Below, piece by piece: positions 10,283-21,557 of a stretch of DNA of 64,000 nt. The position numbers were made by a program, and so were the translations under genes. Below the pieces are notes generated by a model, which saw only the letters and a list, made by a program, of their open reading frames with translations, made no database searches and had not been told where the DNA came from. Every line of letters starts with the position of its first letter. Positions within the stretch are counted from its first letter, which is position 1. The DNA comes from Notamacropus eugenii (lineage: Eukaryota; Chordata; Mammalia; Diprotodontia; Macropodidae), in NCBI RefSeq assembly GCF_028372415.1, contig NC_092877.1, forward strand, positions 218,093,616 through 218,157,615. The letters run 5' to 3'.

Positions 10283-10849
10283 GGAGTGGAGGAGTATTCA
10301 AGGAGCACTAGTACCTGTCATATGAGGGCTTGCTGAGGCTTTTTCAGGGCTGCTCATTCACCTTTGGTGTCCATGTGTCATCCAACTGTCGAGAACCTGT
10401 GGCTCCAAGAAGTTGTAGCACGTATAGCAGCCACACCTTGGTAAACCATCTTGGCAGACAGGCTAAAACCAGGTTGAGGGGTGCAGACATGCCTCAAAGC
10501 CATCAGTGAGTTAGGGGGGTGTCTACCCCAAGCATGTGAAGACTTTCTCCCAGTGAAATGGGAGGATGAGAACTATTTATCCAACAGCCATGAAGGTGGC
10601 TGAAGCAGGCTCTGTGGAGCACTTAGAATTTAGTCAGACAGCAAAGAAGCCAAAGTTATTCACTGCCTCCCAGGTCATTGCCAGTTGTATTGACTTTTGT
10701 CTTGCCAATGGACTCTAATACATCTGGAAGAGAGAATGAAACTGACAGCGTTGTGCAACTCTGCCTCACTTTTCACTTAAATTCACCTGCAAGTCACAGC
10801 ATCACCTGTGATGTCAGGATTTCTCTTCAAAAACCAAGAAGTACACCAA
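10283..10849 (+). mobile_element. Unclassified 0.57-kb insert in L2, with SINE type B end
   Basis: This block splits an L2 copy. Its flanks look like a decayed TSD: AATGCTGGTACCTT at the left edge and ATTGCTAGGGCCTT at the right. Its last about 110 bases (10735-10845) follow the type B SINE module (CTGCAAGTCACAGCATCACC, TGATGTCAGGATTTCTCTTC), and about 10665-10735 also aligns loosely to it. The first about 380 bases, with TTGGTAAACCATCTTGGCAG and GAAATGGGAGGATGAGAAC, match nothing I recognise. It may be a longer composite SINE or two insertions. No ORF of note. Confidence 0.5.
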
Positions 10850-10863
10850 TATTGCTAGGGCCT

Positions 10864-11077
10864 TCCCACTCTTGATTATCACCAAAATATCCTGTATATG
10901 TGTGTTCATAGTTGTTTGCATGTTGTCATCCCCATTAGACTATGAGCTCCTTGAGTGGAGACTTTTTTTGGGGTAGTGGTGATGGTAATTAGTTTGTGTT
11001 TTGCCTTACTTTGTAACCTTAGCACTTTTCAAAGTTCCTGGCTCAAAGCAGGCACTTAATAAATGTTAACTTGACTT
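10864..11077 (+). mobile_element. L2 LINE 3' end, part 2
   Basis: Continues the L2 from 10282: TTGATTATCACCAAAATATC, TGTTTGCATGTTGTCATCCC, TTAGACTATGAGCTCCTTGA, then GCAGGCACTTAATAAATGTT at the end. Confidence 0.8.
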
Positions 11078-11214
11078 GAACCACCCTTTCCCATCTCTGT
11101 TTCCATTATCTTAGACAACTTTCCAAAGCTTCTCCATATGAGGATTTATGACAGACCAACTTCTAACTTGTAGGCTCATGTAGATTTAAGGGCTTTTTTT
11201 TTAAAGTTAAGTAG

Positions 11215-11345
11215 CCCATTCCTCTTATTTTACTGATTAGAAAACAAAGTATGATGATTGTTCAGATAGAAAGTAGGAAAACCTGAGATTTGAACTCAAG
11301 TTCTATTCTAAAATCTAATGCGTTTCCCGTAGTACCACAGTGGGT
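11215..11345 (-). repeat. CORE-SINE relic
   Basis: TATTTTACTGATTAGAAAAC, GATTTGAACTCAAGTTCT and TTTCCCGTAGTACCACAG follow the antisense order of the CORE-SINE body. Confidence 0.55.
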
Positions 11346-12317
11346 ACTAGGTCATGCTATTAATTTCTAAATTAGATACAAAACAAAAACCCCCTGTATT
11401 TTAGAAGTAATAGGTGATTTCCAAGTAAAAGAAATTTCTGTTAGAACTCATGAATATACTACAACAATGAGAAAAATCTTACTAGAGGAGAAAGTACAGA
11501 GATGGTTAAGGAACATTAATGAGATACGAAAAAACAAAGTTAAAAAAGGTATACCTGACATTAAATTATATCTCCTTAAAATTAATACACTGTGGCCTCT
11601 GATGTCAGTATTGGTGGTTATAGATGTTACTTGCACCAGAAAATTCAATTTCAAGTAATACCCACCACTAGCTTCAATAGCTTATTTAATAATAGATTCA
11701 ACTCTTAGTGATAGAATGTTTGAACTACACCTTCTCCCACTTCACAGAAGCACTGACCTTTGCCATAGTTAGAGGGCATTAAACAGCTTTTTCCTCTGTC
11801 TCAGTGTTATGGACAACTACAGTCAATTTGCAGTATCCTCCATCTCGAGCCCATTCATTGGTCTCCGTCACAGTGTTCAATTTCTCAGTAATGCAGTGAA
11901 ACCATTTTTATTCTGCATGGTTGCAAGATGCTATTTTATGCTTGGAAACCTATTATGTGTCAAGACCACTGTGAATAACAAATATCTATGGTAGCAGTCA
12001 GCTTGTATTCAGATGCTTTAAATCCAAGCAAACAGAGCAAGTCCCTGGATTTACTTCTCCCTCGGACATTAAAAGTAAGACTTAAATAAAGATCTGTGGG
12101 GAGTACTAGAAGAAGTGTTTCTATATGATCTCTTCTGAATTTTGTTTTAACCATCCCTCTGTGAAATTGAAAATTGATACCCCGGTTTATTTTTGTATTA
12201 TTGATTAATTGTATCTAATTACTGGAATCAGTACTTATAAATTGGCCAAATACAGTTTGACTCCTTGACATCACAATTTGCAAGATGGTTTGACTTTTTA
12301 TAAAAGCTAACTTCCCC
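11346..12317. other. Unassigned sequence
   Basis: No recognised repeat. Several short ORFs of up to 68 codons carry no known motif and overlap each other on both strands, so I do not call a gene. Confidence 0.4.
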
Positions 12318-12680
12318 ATTTTTGTGGGCTACCGCTTGGACTTTTGGCCCAGATGAAGTGAGGGGGCAGATGAATCCCTGTAGTCATAAGATGTTCTGCC
12401 TGACCAGTCATAAGTAATGGGTTGCTTAACACTGGATTTTCCAGAGAATGTTAATTAACTCTGTTGTCATAAGTCTTGAAATACCCTCCTATAAATCAGA
12501 CTAAATAAATGCCCACTCAATGTTACTTATACTTTACTGTATAAAAGACTGCTCTGTCTGCTCTAATGCATCCCTGGTCACTGATAGGCTTCTGGACCTC
12601 ACTTATTGACAACTGCTAGCCTTACTAATAAATGATCATGCTCAGACTTTGTGCCTCAGTTTCTCTTTGTTGCAGATTTT
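12318..12680 (+). mobile_element. Solo LTR of an endogenous retrovirus-like element
   Basis: A 353-base unit (12323-12675) starts TGTGGGCT and ends TTGCAG, bracketed by a 5-bp duplication ATTTT (12318-12322 and 12676-12680). Promoter and processing signals are in the expected order: TATAAAAG at 12540-12547, AATAAA at 12627-12632, then 43 bases to the end with CTCAGTTTCTCTTTGTTGCA. No internal retroviral genes or second LTR flank it, so it is a solo LTR left by recombination. Family cannot be named. The unit ends in CAG where CA is usual, so the last base is uncertain. Confidence 0.7.
12540..12547 (+). promoter_or_regulatory. TATA box of the solo LTR
   Basis: TATAAAAG lies 87 bases before the LTR polyadenylation signal at 12627, the usual order within an LTR. 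Whether it is active is unknown. Confidence 0.5.
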
Positions 12681-13479
12681 TATTATGATACTTCTCCTCC
12701 CCATGAACTTGACAGGTAGAAAAAGAATAGAAATTTGTTTGTTACTAAATCATAAGTTGTTACTTGTCCTGAGTTTTAGGGAATTGTACCAACCTTGCAA
12801 AGTTTCCAAAACTCATTCCTTAAAAAATACACTGGGAATAATGTTGGACAAGAGGAGTGACCTTGTTCTGAACAAGATTTGCTAGCTATAATGGGGAAAG
12901 GGATGGAGAAGGACACAGTTAGACGATAGGAGGCTCCTTTGTGAATAGTTGGATGATGAGAATGATGGCTAAATAATGATCAGTTTACATCTGGAAAAGA
13001 CTCCTGTCTGAGAAGTTTATTTCCAGACCAGGGAACTTCTGTTTTATTGACTCTTATTACTGGTCTGTTAAAACAGATAGCCTTCATCTCTGTCCTTTTT
13101 TTTTAAAGTATCTAAAAAAAAAAAAAAACCACCCTTAAGAATCTTAGGCTTATTTTCTTTTTACCCATTTCTTGAATATTCTGGAATGACTTGTAGTTTG
13201 CAGATCTCCAGATTCTCTGCTTCTTTTCCTCTTTTCTCTTCAAATATATTATTTCATGAACTTACTATTACTTTATCAGGAAATAAGCAAGGGAAGGAGC
13301 AAGAGTTCAATTTATTGTTGATTAGGAGTTTTAGAGAAATTTTGGACAGGAAAGGATTCTAAATTCATTCAAAGCTACTAGTTATACAAGAATAAAATAC
13401 AGTAAGTATTCTTTTGCACAAGGAAGAACTCATTCATATGATTTTGGTATTTTTTCTTTAATGGTTTTGCTTTCTTGGA
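12681..13479. other. Unassigned sequence with an A-run
   Basis: An A-run of about 15 lies at 13115-13129. There is otherwise no recognisable element. Confidence 0.4.
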
Positions 13480-13830
13480 GTAACCTGCCCCTACTTCTAA
13501 ATCTATTCAATTCTAGCCAGTCCTTCAAGGTGCAGTTCAAATCCAGCCTCTTCAGGAAAGTTTTTTGTTCATCTCAGATGGAACTGATGCATTTATTCTC
13601 TGTTTCTACCATGAATTCCTATAATACTCATTTTGAGATATGATTTACTTGTATTTTTGGTTGTCTTTTCATGTATGTCTCATGTATCTAATGAGATTGC
13701 AAACTCCTTCAAGCCAGAGATTTTACAACTCATTGTATCCTTTTCATTATATAATACTGTGGATTTAACAGTTAATATAATTTGCTTAAAGTTTAATATT
13801 TAAGAATATACTTGGGGTTCATTTTTTGCA
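13480..13830 (+). mobile_element. L2-like LINE 3' end
   Basis: CCAGTCCTTCAAGGTGCAG, TTCAAATCCAGCCTCTTCAG, AATTCCTATAATACTCATTT and GAGATTGCAAACTCCTTCAA follow L2 3' UTR order with heavy divergence. Confidence 0.5.
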
Positions 13831-14784
13831 AGCTAACTATATGATACATTGTAAGCACTTAGTAGATTGTTTTCATTCATTCATTTGTTCATTTATTTCT
13901 TCTGTTTAGTTCTAAATAATTTTACATTTGTTTTGTTATCTATATTTCAATGTATAATAGAGTCTCAGAAGTTTTAGTATACTTTTAAGATTTAATAACT
14001 TCAGAAATATAAATGCCAAAACTTTACAAAAAAGATAATTTTAAGATTTAACTGTTAAATTTCATTTGCCCTTATTTAGTTTTCTTAATTTGGTACATAT
14101 TTAATTTTGACAAGATAGGTAATATACTTCATGTTTGGGAGTATACTGTCTATTATGCATTGTGAGTACAACAGTTAATAAGTAATATTTTTTGAGAAGT
14201 GGTAGGGGAGTTCCTCTTGCTTGGTTGATCATCTGATTTAAGCTCTGTTAGCCTTTTTTGGGGGGGAGGTCAGATCAAAACTTATGTATGTAGTGAAACC
14301 TCAGGTTTGGATCCTTTCAATCCTAAGTTACAAATACAATCCTTTTAGCAGTAGTTGATGAAAGGTTTGGTTTTTTGTTTTAAGAAAGGTAGAAAAACTG
14401 ACTAGAGTAATGGATAGCATAGGATAGATGGGAGCTATGTTGAATTCTTATAAGAAACATAGCAATATATTTTAATTTGGCATATCTATTTTTAATGCCT
14501 CAATATCAAAAAATATTAAAAGAAAAATATTATTTGAATTTATTTATGTTGTTAAAAATAGTTTCATTCCTCTAATAAAAATTAATATGAAGATTAATTT
14601 AAGTAAAAACAACTTTCAGATGGATGAGCCACAAAGTCATTTCCCTAAAAATGACATCAGTGCTATTGAGAATTTTGGGAAGTTACATTTATTGGATTTG
14701 CAAATACACCTGTATCGAAATGGTAGAATGTCAAACCATTTTTATTGGTATCTTTTGTTTTTATATCACCCTCATTGTCTTTTT
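13831..14784. other. Unassigned AT-rich sequence
   Basis: No gene or repeat family recognised. A GGGGGGGAGG run lies at about 14262. Confidence 0.4.
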
Positions 14785-15870
14785 TTAATTCAATTTTATC
14801 TTATTTTCATTTCCAAATTCTCTCCCTCTCTTAGTGATTCATTGAGAAGGAAAGAAAGAATGAAACTCATAAATATGTACAACATAACAAATTTCCATAT
14901 TAGCCATATACCAAAACCAAACAACAAAAACAAAGAGAAAAAGAAATAGAAGAAAATATTCTTCAATCTATACTCTGAGCTCATCAGTTCTCTATCTGGA
15001 GGTAGATAATATGTATCATCATGAGTCCTTCAGAATTGTGGTTGGTTATTATATTTATTAGAGTTACGAAGCCTTAGGATAATATTGACTATCTTTATGG
15101 TTGGATTGATTTTTTTTGTTGTTCATCTTTCCATCCTATTTCTTGGCTTTGGATTTTATATTAGTTTGGGGTTCTGCTCATTTCTGGAGAGGATCTCTGG
15201 TGTAAGTTTTGTCTACTTTCACAGCTTAGTATGGGGGTCTGCAGGTTTTCAGTTCTTTTACTTGTGGTCTGGAGAGACACCAGTTCATCACCCTCCTAGT
15301 CTGGGCTGTGCAAATTCCTGACTCAGATTTGGGTCTCAGTATGATTGAGTAGACTGTTGCATGACTCCCTCACTGTTAGTCTGCTGGGAGGTTCTGAAGG
15401 TTCTGCTGAAGGTTCTGTGACTGAACTACTGGCTCCCCTTGATCTTAATCTCTGTCCTTGCCAACTTATGTTTGCTTCTAAAAAGTAGGATTGGGCCACC
15501 TCTCTGCTCCTGGACTCAGAGATGCAAGGCTACACTTCTGGAATTTGTTTTTCTTTCTCATTACTCACCTAGTGCCCTGCATTTGGCTCTCCACACTAGA
15601 TCTATGACCTGCAGACAGAGATGCTAGATGGCACCTATTACTGCTCCCAAAAGGAGTTCAAAGATCCCTTGGGATTCCTTTTGGACCCAATGCCTCCTGC
15701 CATAGTGTTCTAGTTCCTTCTTCATCCTTGGGAGTTGGATTGCTTCTGGTCCTGCCATTGAGGACCATTCTACTGAGCTACTCTCCTGGCCAGCTCCAAC
15801 CCCAGTGTCTTCAGACTGCTTTATCTCTTTTCCCAAGCTTCCCTGGGATAGAAAAATACCTCACTGACTT
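14785..15870 (-). mobile_element. L1-related block: 3' UTR-like end joined to unknown GC-richer sequence
   Basis: 14785-15070 resembles an L1 3' end on the minus strand: T-rich start, then CCAAATTCTCTCCCTCTCTT, TTTCCATATTAGCCATATAC, CATCAGTTCTCTATCTGGAG and TCATGAGTCCTTCAGAATTG. 15100-15870 is GC-richer and resembles in style the 5' UTRs of the HAL1-like copies here, but I see no L1 leader motif at its right end and no TSD. If both halves are one element, it would be another ORF2-less L1 derivative. The second half is unclassified. Confidence 0.4.
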
Positions 15871-15899
15871 TTTCTCAGCTTTCCACATCAGAATTTGAG

Positions 15900-15995
15900 C
15901 TAGCACCTACTTCACTGAGTTGTAAAGAGATGATGTTTGTAAAATGCTTTGAAAACATTAAAAAAATATATATAAATGATAGCTATTAAGAAATA
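15900..15995 (+). repeat. MIR/CORE-SINE 3' part
   Basis: GCACCTACTTCACTGAGTTG, GAGATGATGTTTGTAAAATG, CTTTGAAAACATTAAAAA, then ATATATAAATGATAGCTATT, the usual 3' order. Confidence 0.7.
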
Positions 15996-18105
15996 TAGAA
16001 TTTTCAGTGCCAAAGAAACATACCTTAAAGATTAAATAGTTTAAGATATTATTTTTAAAATGGATAAAAAAATTTCTCCTTCAGAAGGGCTCAATTTACC
16101 ATTATATTATATGGTTTGGTTAAGTGCATAATGACTGTACATAATTTAAAATGAAGTAGGGATTTTAGTAATTATTCTATAACTTTGGCTATTTTATGTG
16201 GTCAGTCTGGGTAATTAAGGCCTAATCCCCTTTGCTCAAAGGTGTATTTATTTGAAATATTCAGCAATCTCTCTCTTTTTCTCTGTCTGTACACACACGC
16301 ACACACACACATTCACACATATGTTTTAAACATCTCCATTTATCTAGGGTTTCTCTTCAAATACTTTGGCACTTGGATGGATCTGTCTGTTATTTCACTT
16401 GATTTTCAATAATGCAGATTGTAACTTGTTCATGCCTTTCCCCAAATCTTCCACCAAAGTCCTACTATGACGAGCCATTATAATGGAGAGATGGTTAGCA
16501 GAATACAGGTTTTGGAAATTTCTACCAAGTTGGAAACCCTTCGAGTGAAACTTGCTGCATGGATTGTACTTGCTTTCTGAAGACTAGCCCAGCCAAGTAC
16601 AGTAGCTAGCTGTGAGTTGGTGTGTTTTCTGATCATGATAATCCTTGAAACAGAGAAAAATGTACACCTCTCAAATTATTACCATTGGAATATATTTCCT
16701 TTCAAATATTCATATATGTTCTGTTCATATGTGGAGAATCTATTTTCTGCATTTCCTTCTTCTGTTAGTTTCCTTACATAATTTCCTTTTCCTTCTCAGG
16801 AATTACTGGAATGACAACTGACTCTTTTATTATAATCTCTCTTTTGTTATGTCTATCAGTTCCTTAGAATCATAGCTTTTGGTTAAAATTTTCCCTCTTT
16901 TGATCCTGCACAAGTTTTGGGTTCCTTAAAATGGTTGATAAAAATACAGACCCTCATTAGTGACCTATCAGTGTGCCAGAAAATTGTACACCTTAAATGG
17001 TTTTGTAAATAGAAAAGAGTGCATTAAAAAGAAACCATCACGTAAATCAGATACAGCTGTTTGTATTTTTCCCAAATTCTCCAAGATGATTTACCTTTGG
17101 ATTGAAATCAAGCCTATGTATTTGATCTCAGAAGGACACACAAATGAGTAAAAACAGCGAATGTGATATGCTTTGCATTGTTTTCTCTTAGTTGCACAAA
17201 AATAATGAAAGGGGAAATTTACAGTGCGTAAAAAACATAAGGAAAGGAAATCCGAAGATTGGTCACCATATCCTAGCATGTAACAAAAGTAAATGAAAGA
17301 AGAAACATTGTGTCATATGGTTTGATGGCATATGCTTTCATTATAATTATTTTTTTAGTTTTGCCTGTTAAAATATGACATCATTTGCCAGCAGGGAATC
17401 CCTTTGTTAAGACTGTAGATCCATTTCTAGTCATTTTCAGTTCTGATCTAAAAGATCTAAAGAATGCCTTTTCTTTAAAGTATCCTTTAAAGTAAATTGC
17501 TTTTCGATTAGAAGAAAATCTACCATTTCTTTTGACACATAGGCGGCATTGGGTTTCCCTGTTGCGGGTGTCCCCAAAGCCCCTATAATCAGTGCTTTGG
17601 TGAGAAGGCAATTTACGGACAATTAGTAGTATTATTAGCTTATAGAGGATTTATTTCTCATTTAAGTACAGAGCATGCACATGGTCAGTCAGTTTACTTT
17701 TGCTGATTCAGATGGCCTCATCATATATACATCCTCTCAATTGTGTGATCACTGGCTACAAGTATAATTGAAAAGTTAAAAAATCAAATTGGTCTCTTCA
17801 GTGCTGAATATAACCATGTTGTCACTATTTGTCTACGTAACCCAAAGATGACACTTTTCAGCACATACCCAATGTTCTTCTTTCTTAACCATTGTAGCAG
17901 AATGTCTGCCCAAACACGAAGGAAGAACTGGACATTTTTCAAAGCCTTGATATTAAAAGCAATACTCTCAACTCTCATTTATCACACTTACAACAATGTA
18001 TTTAATTTCATTTGAACAGATTTCAGTGGATCTGTGCTCTAAGTGGAACGGATAATTCAAATAAAGAGATATCTAGCACTTTTCATTCACCTTAGACCCA
18101 CATTA
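15996..18105. other. Low-repeat sequence
   Basis: A short (CA)n tract lies at 16290-16320. The rest shows no repeat family I recognise over about 2 kb, including AT-rich blocks with CpG-containing patches near 17540-17620. ORFs are short and on both strands. It is a reasonable candidate for host unique sequence. Confidence 0.45.
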
Positions 18106-18109
18106 CTTG

Positions 18110-18310
18110 TCTCCTTTGTCCCAGGCAAAATTGGCCTACTTACTGTTCTCTGCCAGAAGACATTCCACCTTTCATTTCTTGTATAGACAATTCTTTATGT
18201 TTAAAATATTCTGCCTCCTCACCTCCACCTGTTGAAAATTTAATTCCTTATATTGACTTGACTTAGGTGCCCCTTAATTCATTGATGATCTCCTCCTAGC
18301 CCTTCCTCCT
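18110..18310 (+). mobile_element. L2 LINE 3' fragment
   Basis: TTCTGCCTCCTCACCTCCAC, TTGACTTAGGTGCCCCTT and GATCTCCTCCTAGCCCTTCC follow L2 3' order. Confidence 0.5.
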
Positions 18311-18324
18311 CATTATTTTTGTTT

Positions 18325-18430
18325 GTTTCCCAGAAATCAGTTATTAGCTACACGATCATGGAGAAGTCACGTATTTTATTTGATCTTCATTCTCCCTTTC
18401 TGAAAAACAAAGTTGGATTGATGGTAATAG
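18325..18430 (+). repeat. MIR relic
   Basis: AGCTACACGATCATGGAGAA, GTCACGTATTTTATTTGATC and CTGAAAAACAAAGTTGG follow the MIR core and downstream order with many changes. Confidence 0.45.
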
Positions 18431-18434
18431 AATC

Positions 18435-18830
18435 ATGATGTAGTGGGCTTTGTCTCTCCTCATCCCCCAGAATGTGAGTTAGCTTAGCTTTTCCCTAAAA
18501 GGTGATAAAACCATCATGACTTGTAAGGCCCACTGGGCTAAAGCTCAGGCTGTACCTCCACTGATGTAACTTATTGGTGGCCCCAGGAATAAGCATATGA
18601 CTTCCTGGTCATCTCAGGGCATAAAAAGATCTATTCGTATGGAATTGGGGCCCTTCACACTTGACAGATATCCAGAGGCCATGAGAATCCTCACACACAG
18701 CCCTGTTGACAAGATGGAAGTCTGTATGGAAGCAAGGGGACCCTTATCTCTCAAAGATAAATACTTAGTGTCTTCGTTGAAAATCATTTCTCTGCCATAC
18801 CTAAGGAAACATTCTTTGGTAACTGTTGAA
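18435..18830 (+). mobile_element. Possible second solo LTR
   Basis: The block has LTR-like order: TGTAGTGGGCTTTG near 18440, a TATA-like CATAAAAAG at about 18620, and a GATAAATAC polyadenylation-like signal at about 18756, then CATTCTTTGGTAAC near the end. No clear TSD was seen and the boundaries are guesses. Confidence 0.35.
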
Positions 18831-18964
18831 TGAGTATTTTATATTGGTTCAAATTAAATCTAAACTAACAGGGGATCAGCCTTAAAGATGGCTCACAACA
18901 GAGATGGCCTCTGAAGTCTCTTCTGTCTCTGAATCTACCCCCCCTATATTCCATGCTTAATTAT

Positions 18965-19039
18965 TTGTGAACATGTATCTGTTTGGTAAAATATGTGCTT
19001 CTTAAGAATACGAACTGTTTTATTTTTATTTATCTCCAG
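18965..19039 (+). mobile_element. L2 3' end, part 1 (split)
   Basis: GTGCTTCTTAAGAATACGAA, CTGTTTTATTTTTATTTATC and TCCAG are the L2 3' end, cut at 19039 by a SINE and resumed at 19203. Confidence 0.65.
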
Positions 19040-19202
19040 TCATCCTGATGAATATCTGGTCACTGGATTCAGATGGCTCTGGAGGAGAGGTGAGACTGGT
19101 GACCTGCACAGCCCTCCCTCACTCAAAACGAAGTCAAGTGGAAGTCATGTCATTATTTCTTTGATGGCATGGTCTTCTTTGGCAACAAAAGACGAACACA
19201 AC
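19040..19202 (+). mobile_element. SINE type B inserted in L2
   Basis: Starts TCATCCTGATGAATATCTGG and runs through GAGACTGGTGACCTGCACAG, GATGGCATGGTCTTCTTTGG to the tail GACGAACACAAC. It is bracketed by a 9-bp TSD TATCTCCAG (19031-19039 and 19203-19211). The CORE head is missing, so it is 5'-truncated. Confidence 0.85.
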
Positions 19203-19285
19203 TATCTCCAGCATCTAGTATAGTGCTTAGCACATAGAAGATATTTAATAAATAAATGTTAGTTGATTGAATGAGTGATCAATTT
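19203..19285 (+). mobile_element. L2 3' end, part 2
   Basis: CATCTAGTATAGTGCTTAGC, ACATAGAAGATATTTAATAA and TGTTAGTTGATTGAATGAG complete the L2 end interrupted at 19039. Confidence 0.75.
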
Positions 19286-20599
19286 GGAGGTAAAGGGGGC
19301 TGTTAATATTGTGAACTTGCAAAGGCACAGGGTCACATTTATAAAGGAGCAATAGAAGGTAGAATCACAGTATAGAGGAACAAATCTCATCTTTGCCCTT
19401 TCTGGTACTATGGAAATTATTTGGCTTTGCAATTCTGGGAGAGGGGGATATATTCTTTGTCAACTCCCAACTTTTTGTATGTTGTGGTTTTTTCTTTTCT
19501 GTTTCTTTTCTTTGGTAGCTTTAGCAAGCTCTAAACCTGAAGGACTGCGTAAGTCCTTGGAAGTTGGGATTCACTAAATATAGAAACTTTGATTCTCTTT
19601 TCTCTAATGCTTTTTGAATGTTTCTCCTTGCACACAGATTTAAAACACAGTATAGGCTGTAATAGGTCTAGAAAAATGATTAAGTGCTTGGGGGAAAGTG
19701 GTAGTCCACCAGAGAGGGAGAAGTATAGGCTTGACAGTTTGTGGGTTTGGGTGTGAATCCACTGCATTTTTATTGCATGAAATAAAAACTGTCTTATTCC
19801 ATTTGCCTAATTAGGCTGAATGCTCCCATAAGTTGGAAGGACCATTTGCCTTTTGTTATGAGGCTCTAGATCAGCCAAATTCCAGAGCTTTGAGGGTGGG
19901 GGCATGATTCAAAGAGAGATATGTTTGAGAAGTTTCCAACGCTGAACCTTGTCCACGCAAACATTGAGTTTTGCCTTTGAGTCACAGGTTACAGTGAAAA
20001 AAAAATTACAAGTTGGGGCAGAATGACTTTGTCTTCCCTATAGCTTTAAAAGTCATTTAACCAGCTTGGCAGATCTCATTTTGCATATATGACTACTGAT
20101 ATGGAAATTAAAAATAATCCTGAAGGTGTTGAGGAACGTTTGGGGCATGGTATTCAAATTCTCCTTTAAAACATTTTTTTTTTAAGTAAAGATTATGAAT
20201 AATTCCTTATAAAAAATACACATTTGTCCTGACTTTGACATTGACTGATATTGGATGGTAACTGACCCTTTATTGCATGTAATTCCATTTAGAAATTGCC
20301 TTTTTTATAAAATAAAAAAAGAGAAGAAAACTCATAATTTGCCCAAGATTTGGAAGTCCTTAGAATGGAGCCAAGTTTAGAGTGCATGGCCCAAACTATC
20401 CAGATAATTGCTTAGACTAGAGTCAGTGTACTGATTCTTACTGGTAATTACTGAAGTAATCCCTGAGGAAACCAGGATCCAGACTGCATGGAGTGGCGTA
20501 AAGGATGATGTCAGCACCTTGAATTACACCTTGAATATACATGCTTTTGGACGGTTATAGAGAAAGTTTTGGTTTAACTTACATTTAATATTGAGATTT
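19286..20599. other. Unassigned sequence
   Basis: No clear repeat. 20320-20400 may be a very old MIR, but the match is too weak to call. No ORF with motifs. Confidence 0.4.
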
Positions 20600-20715
20600 C
20601 CCAACTATACAGGTGAAAAAAGTAGTCCAAAAATCACATCATTCGTAGTCTAATGATGGTGCAAGATGTGGACATGCTTCCTGCCAGTCCTAAATCTGTT
20701 TGCTTTTCATACAGG
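20600..20715 (-). repeat. CORE-SINE/MIR relic
   Basis: AACTATACAGGTGAAAAAAG, CCTGCCAGTCCTAAATCTG and adjacent sequence follow the antisense order of MIR-type SINEs, heavily diverged. Confidence 0.4.
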
Positions 20716-21106
20716 TGTACACAGTAACTGCAGTGGATTTATCAATTGCCCTGCTTTCTTTAGAGGAAAAGTTCCACGCTAGGGTAGAGCATTATTATTT
20801 CTGAACTGTGGAGAAGCATTTTTCATGTCACATTCTGGGGAAATATATTTTATATGTAATACTTGGAAAAACAAGCTTTTAAAATAAGATAATGTTGGAA
20901 TTTAAAACTCTAGTGCATATGATTTTCATTTTTTTATGTATACGGTATTGTTGTGGGATGCATGTGATAGTGAATGCTTCCATTGGTTTCTACATAGTTA
21001 TTACCTAACTGTCTTGCACAGAATCATTCTCAAAACTGTGGACATTACTTACTGCATCAAAAGAAAACCATATATAGTAAAAACCAATTGAGACAGACAT
21101 AGTTTT
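20716..21106. other. Unassigned sequence flanking the 2.2-kb HAL1-like insertion
   Basis: Nothing recognised. Its end forms the left target site of the next element. Confidence 0.4.
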
Positions 21107-21122
21107 TGTTAGTTAATTATTT
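21107..21122. repeat. Target-site duplication, left copy
   Basis: TGTTAGTTAATTATTT pairs with TGTTAGTCAATTATTT at 23367-23382, with one mismatch in 16 bases. The copy at the right is followed by G, so the junction reads TTATTT/GA, again L1-endonuclease-like. Confidence 0.9.
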
Positions 21123-21557
21123 TTTAATTAATTAATTTAACTTTTAACATTCATTTTCACAAAATTTTGGGTTCCAAATTTTCTCCCCATTTGTCCCCTC
21201 CTGCCACCCCAAAACACTGAGCATTCTGATTGCTCCTATCACCAATCTCTCCTCTCTTCTATCATCCCTCCCTTCCCTTGTCCCTATCTTCTCTTTTGTC
21301 CTGTAGGGCCATGTAACTTTCTATACCCCATTACCTGTATTTCTTATTTGCTAGTAGCAAGAACAGTACTTGACAGTTGTTCCTAAAACTTGGAGTTCCA
21401 ACTTCTCTTCATCCCTCCCTCCCCACCCATTCCCTTTGGGAAGGCAAGCAATTCAATATAGGCCATATCTGTGTAGTTGTTCAAATGACTTCCATATTAG
21501 TCGTGTTGTGTAAGACTAACTATATTTCCCTCCATCCTATCCTGCCCCCCATTGCTT

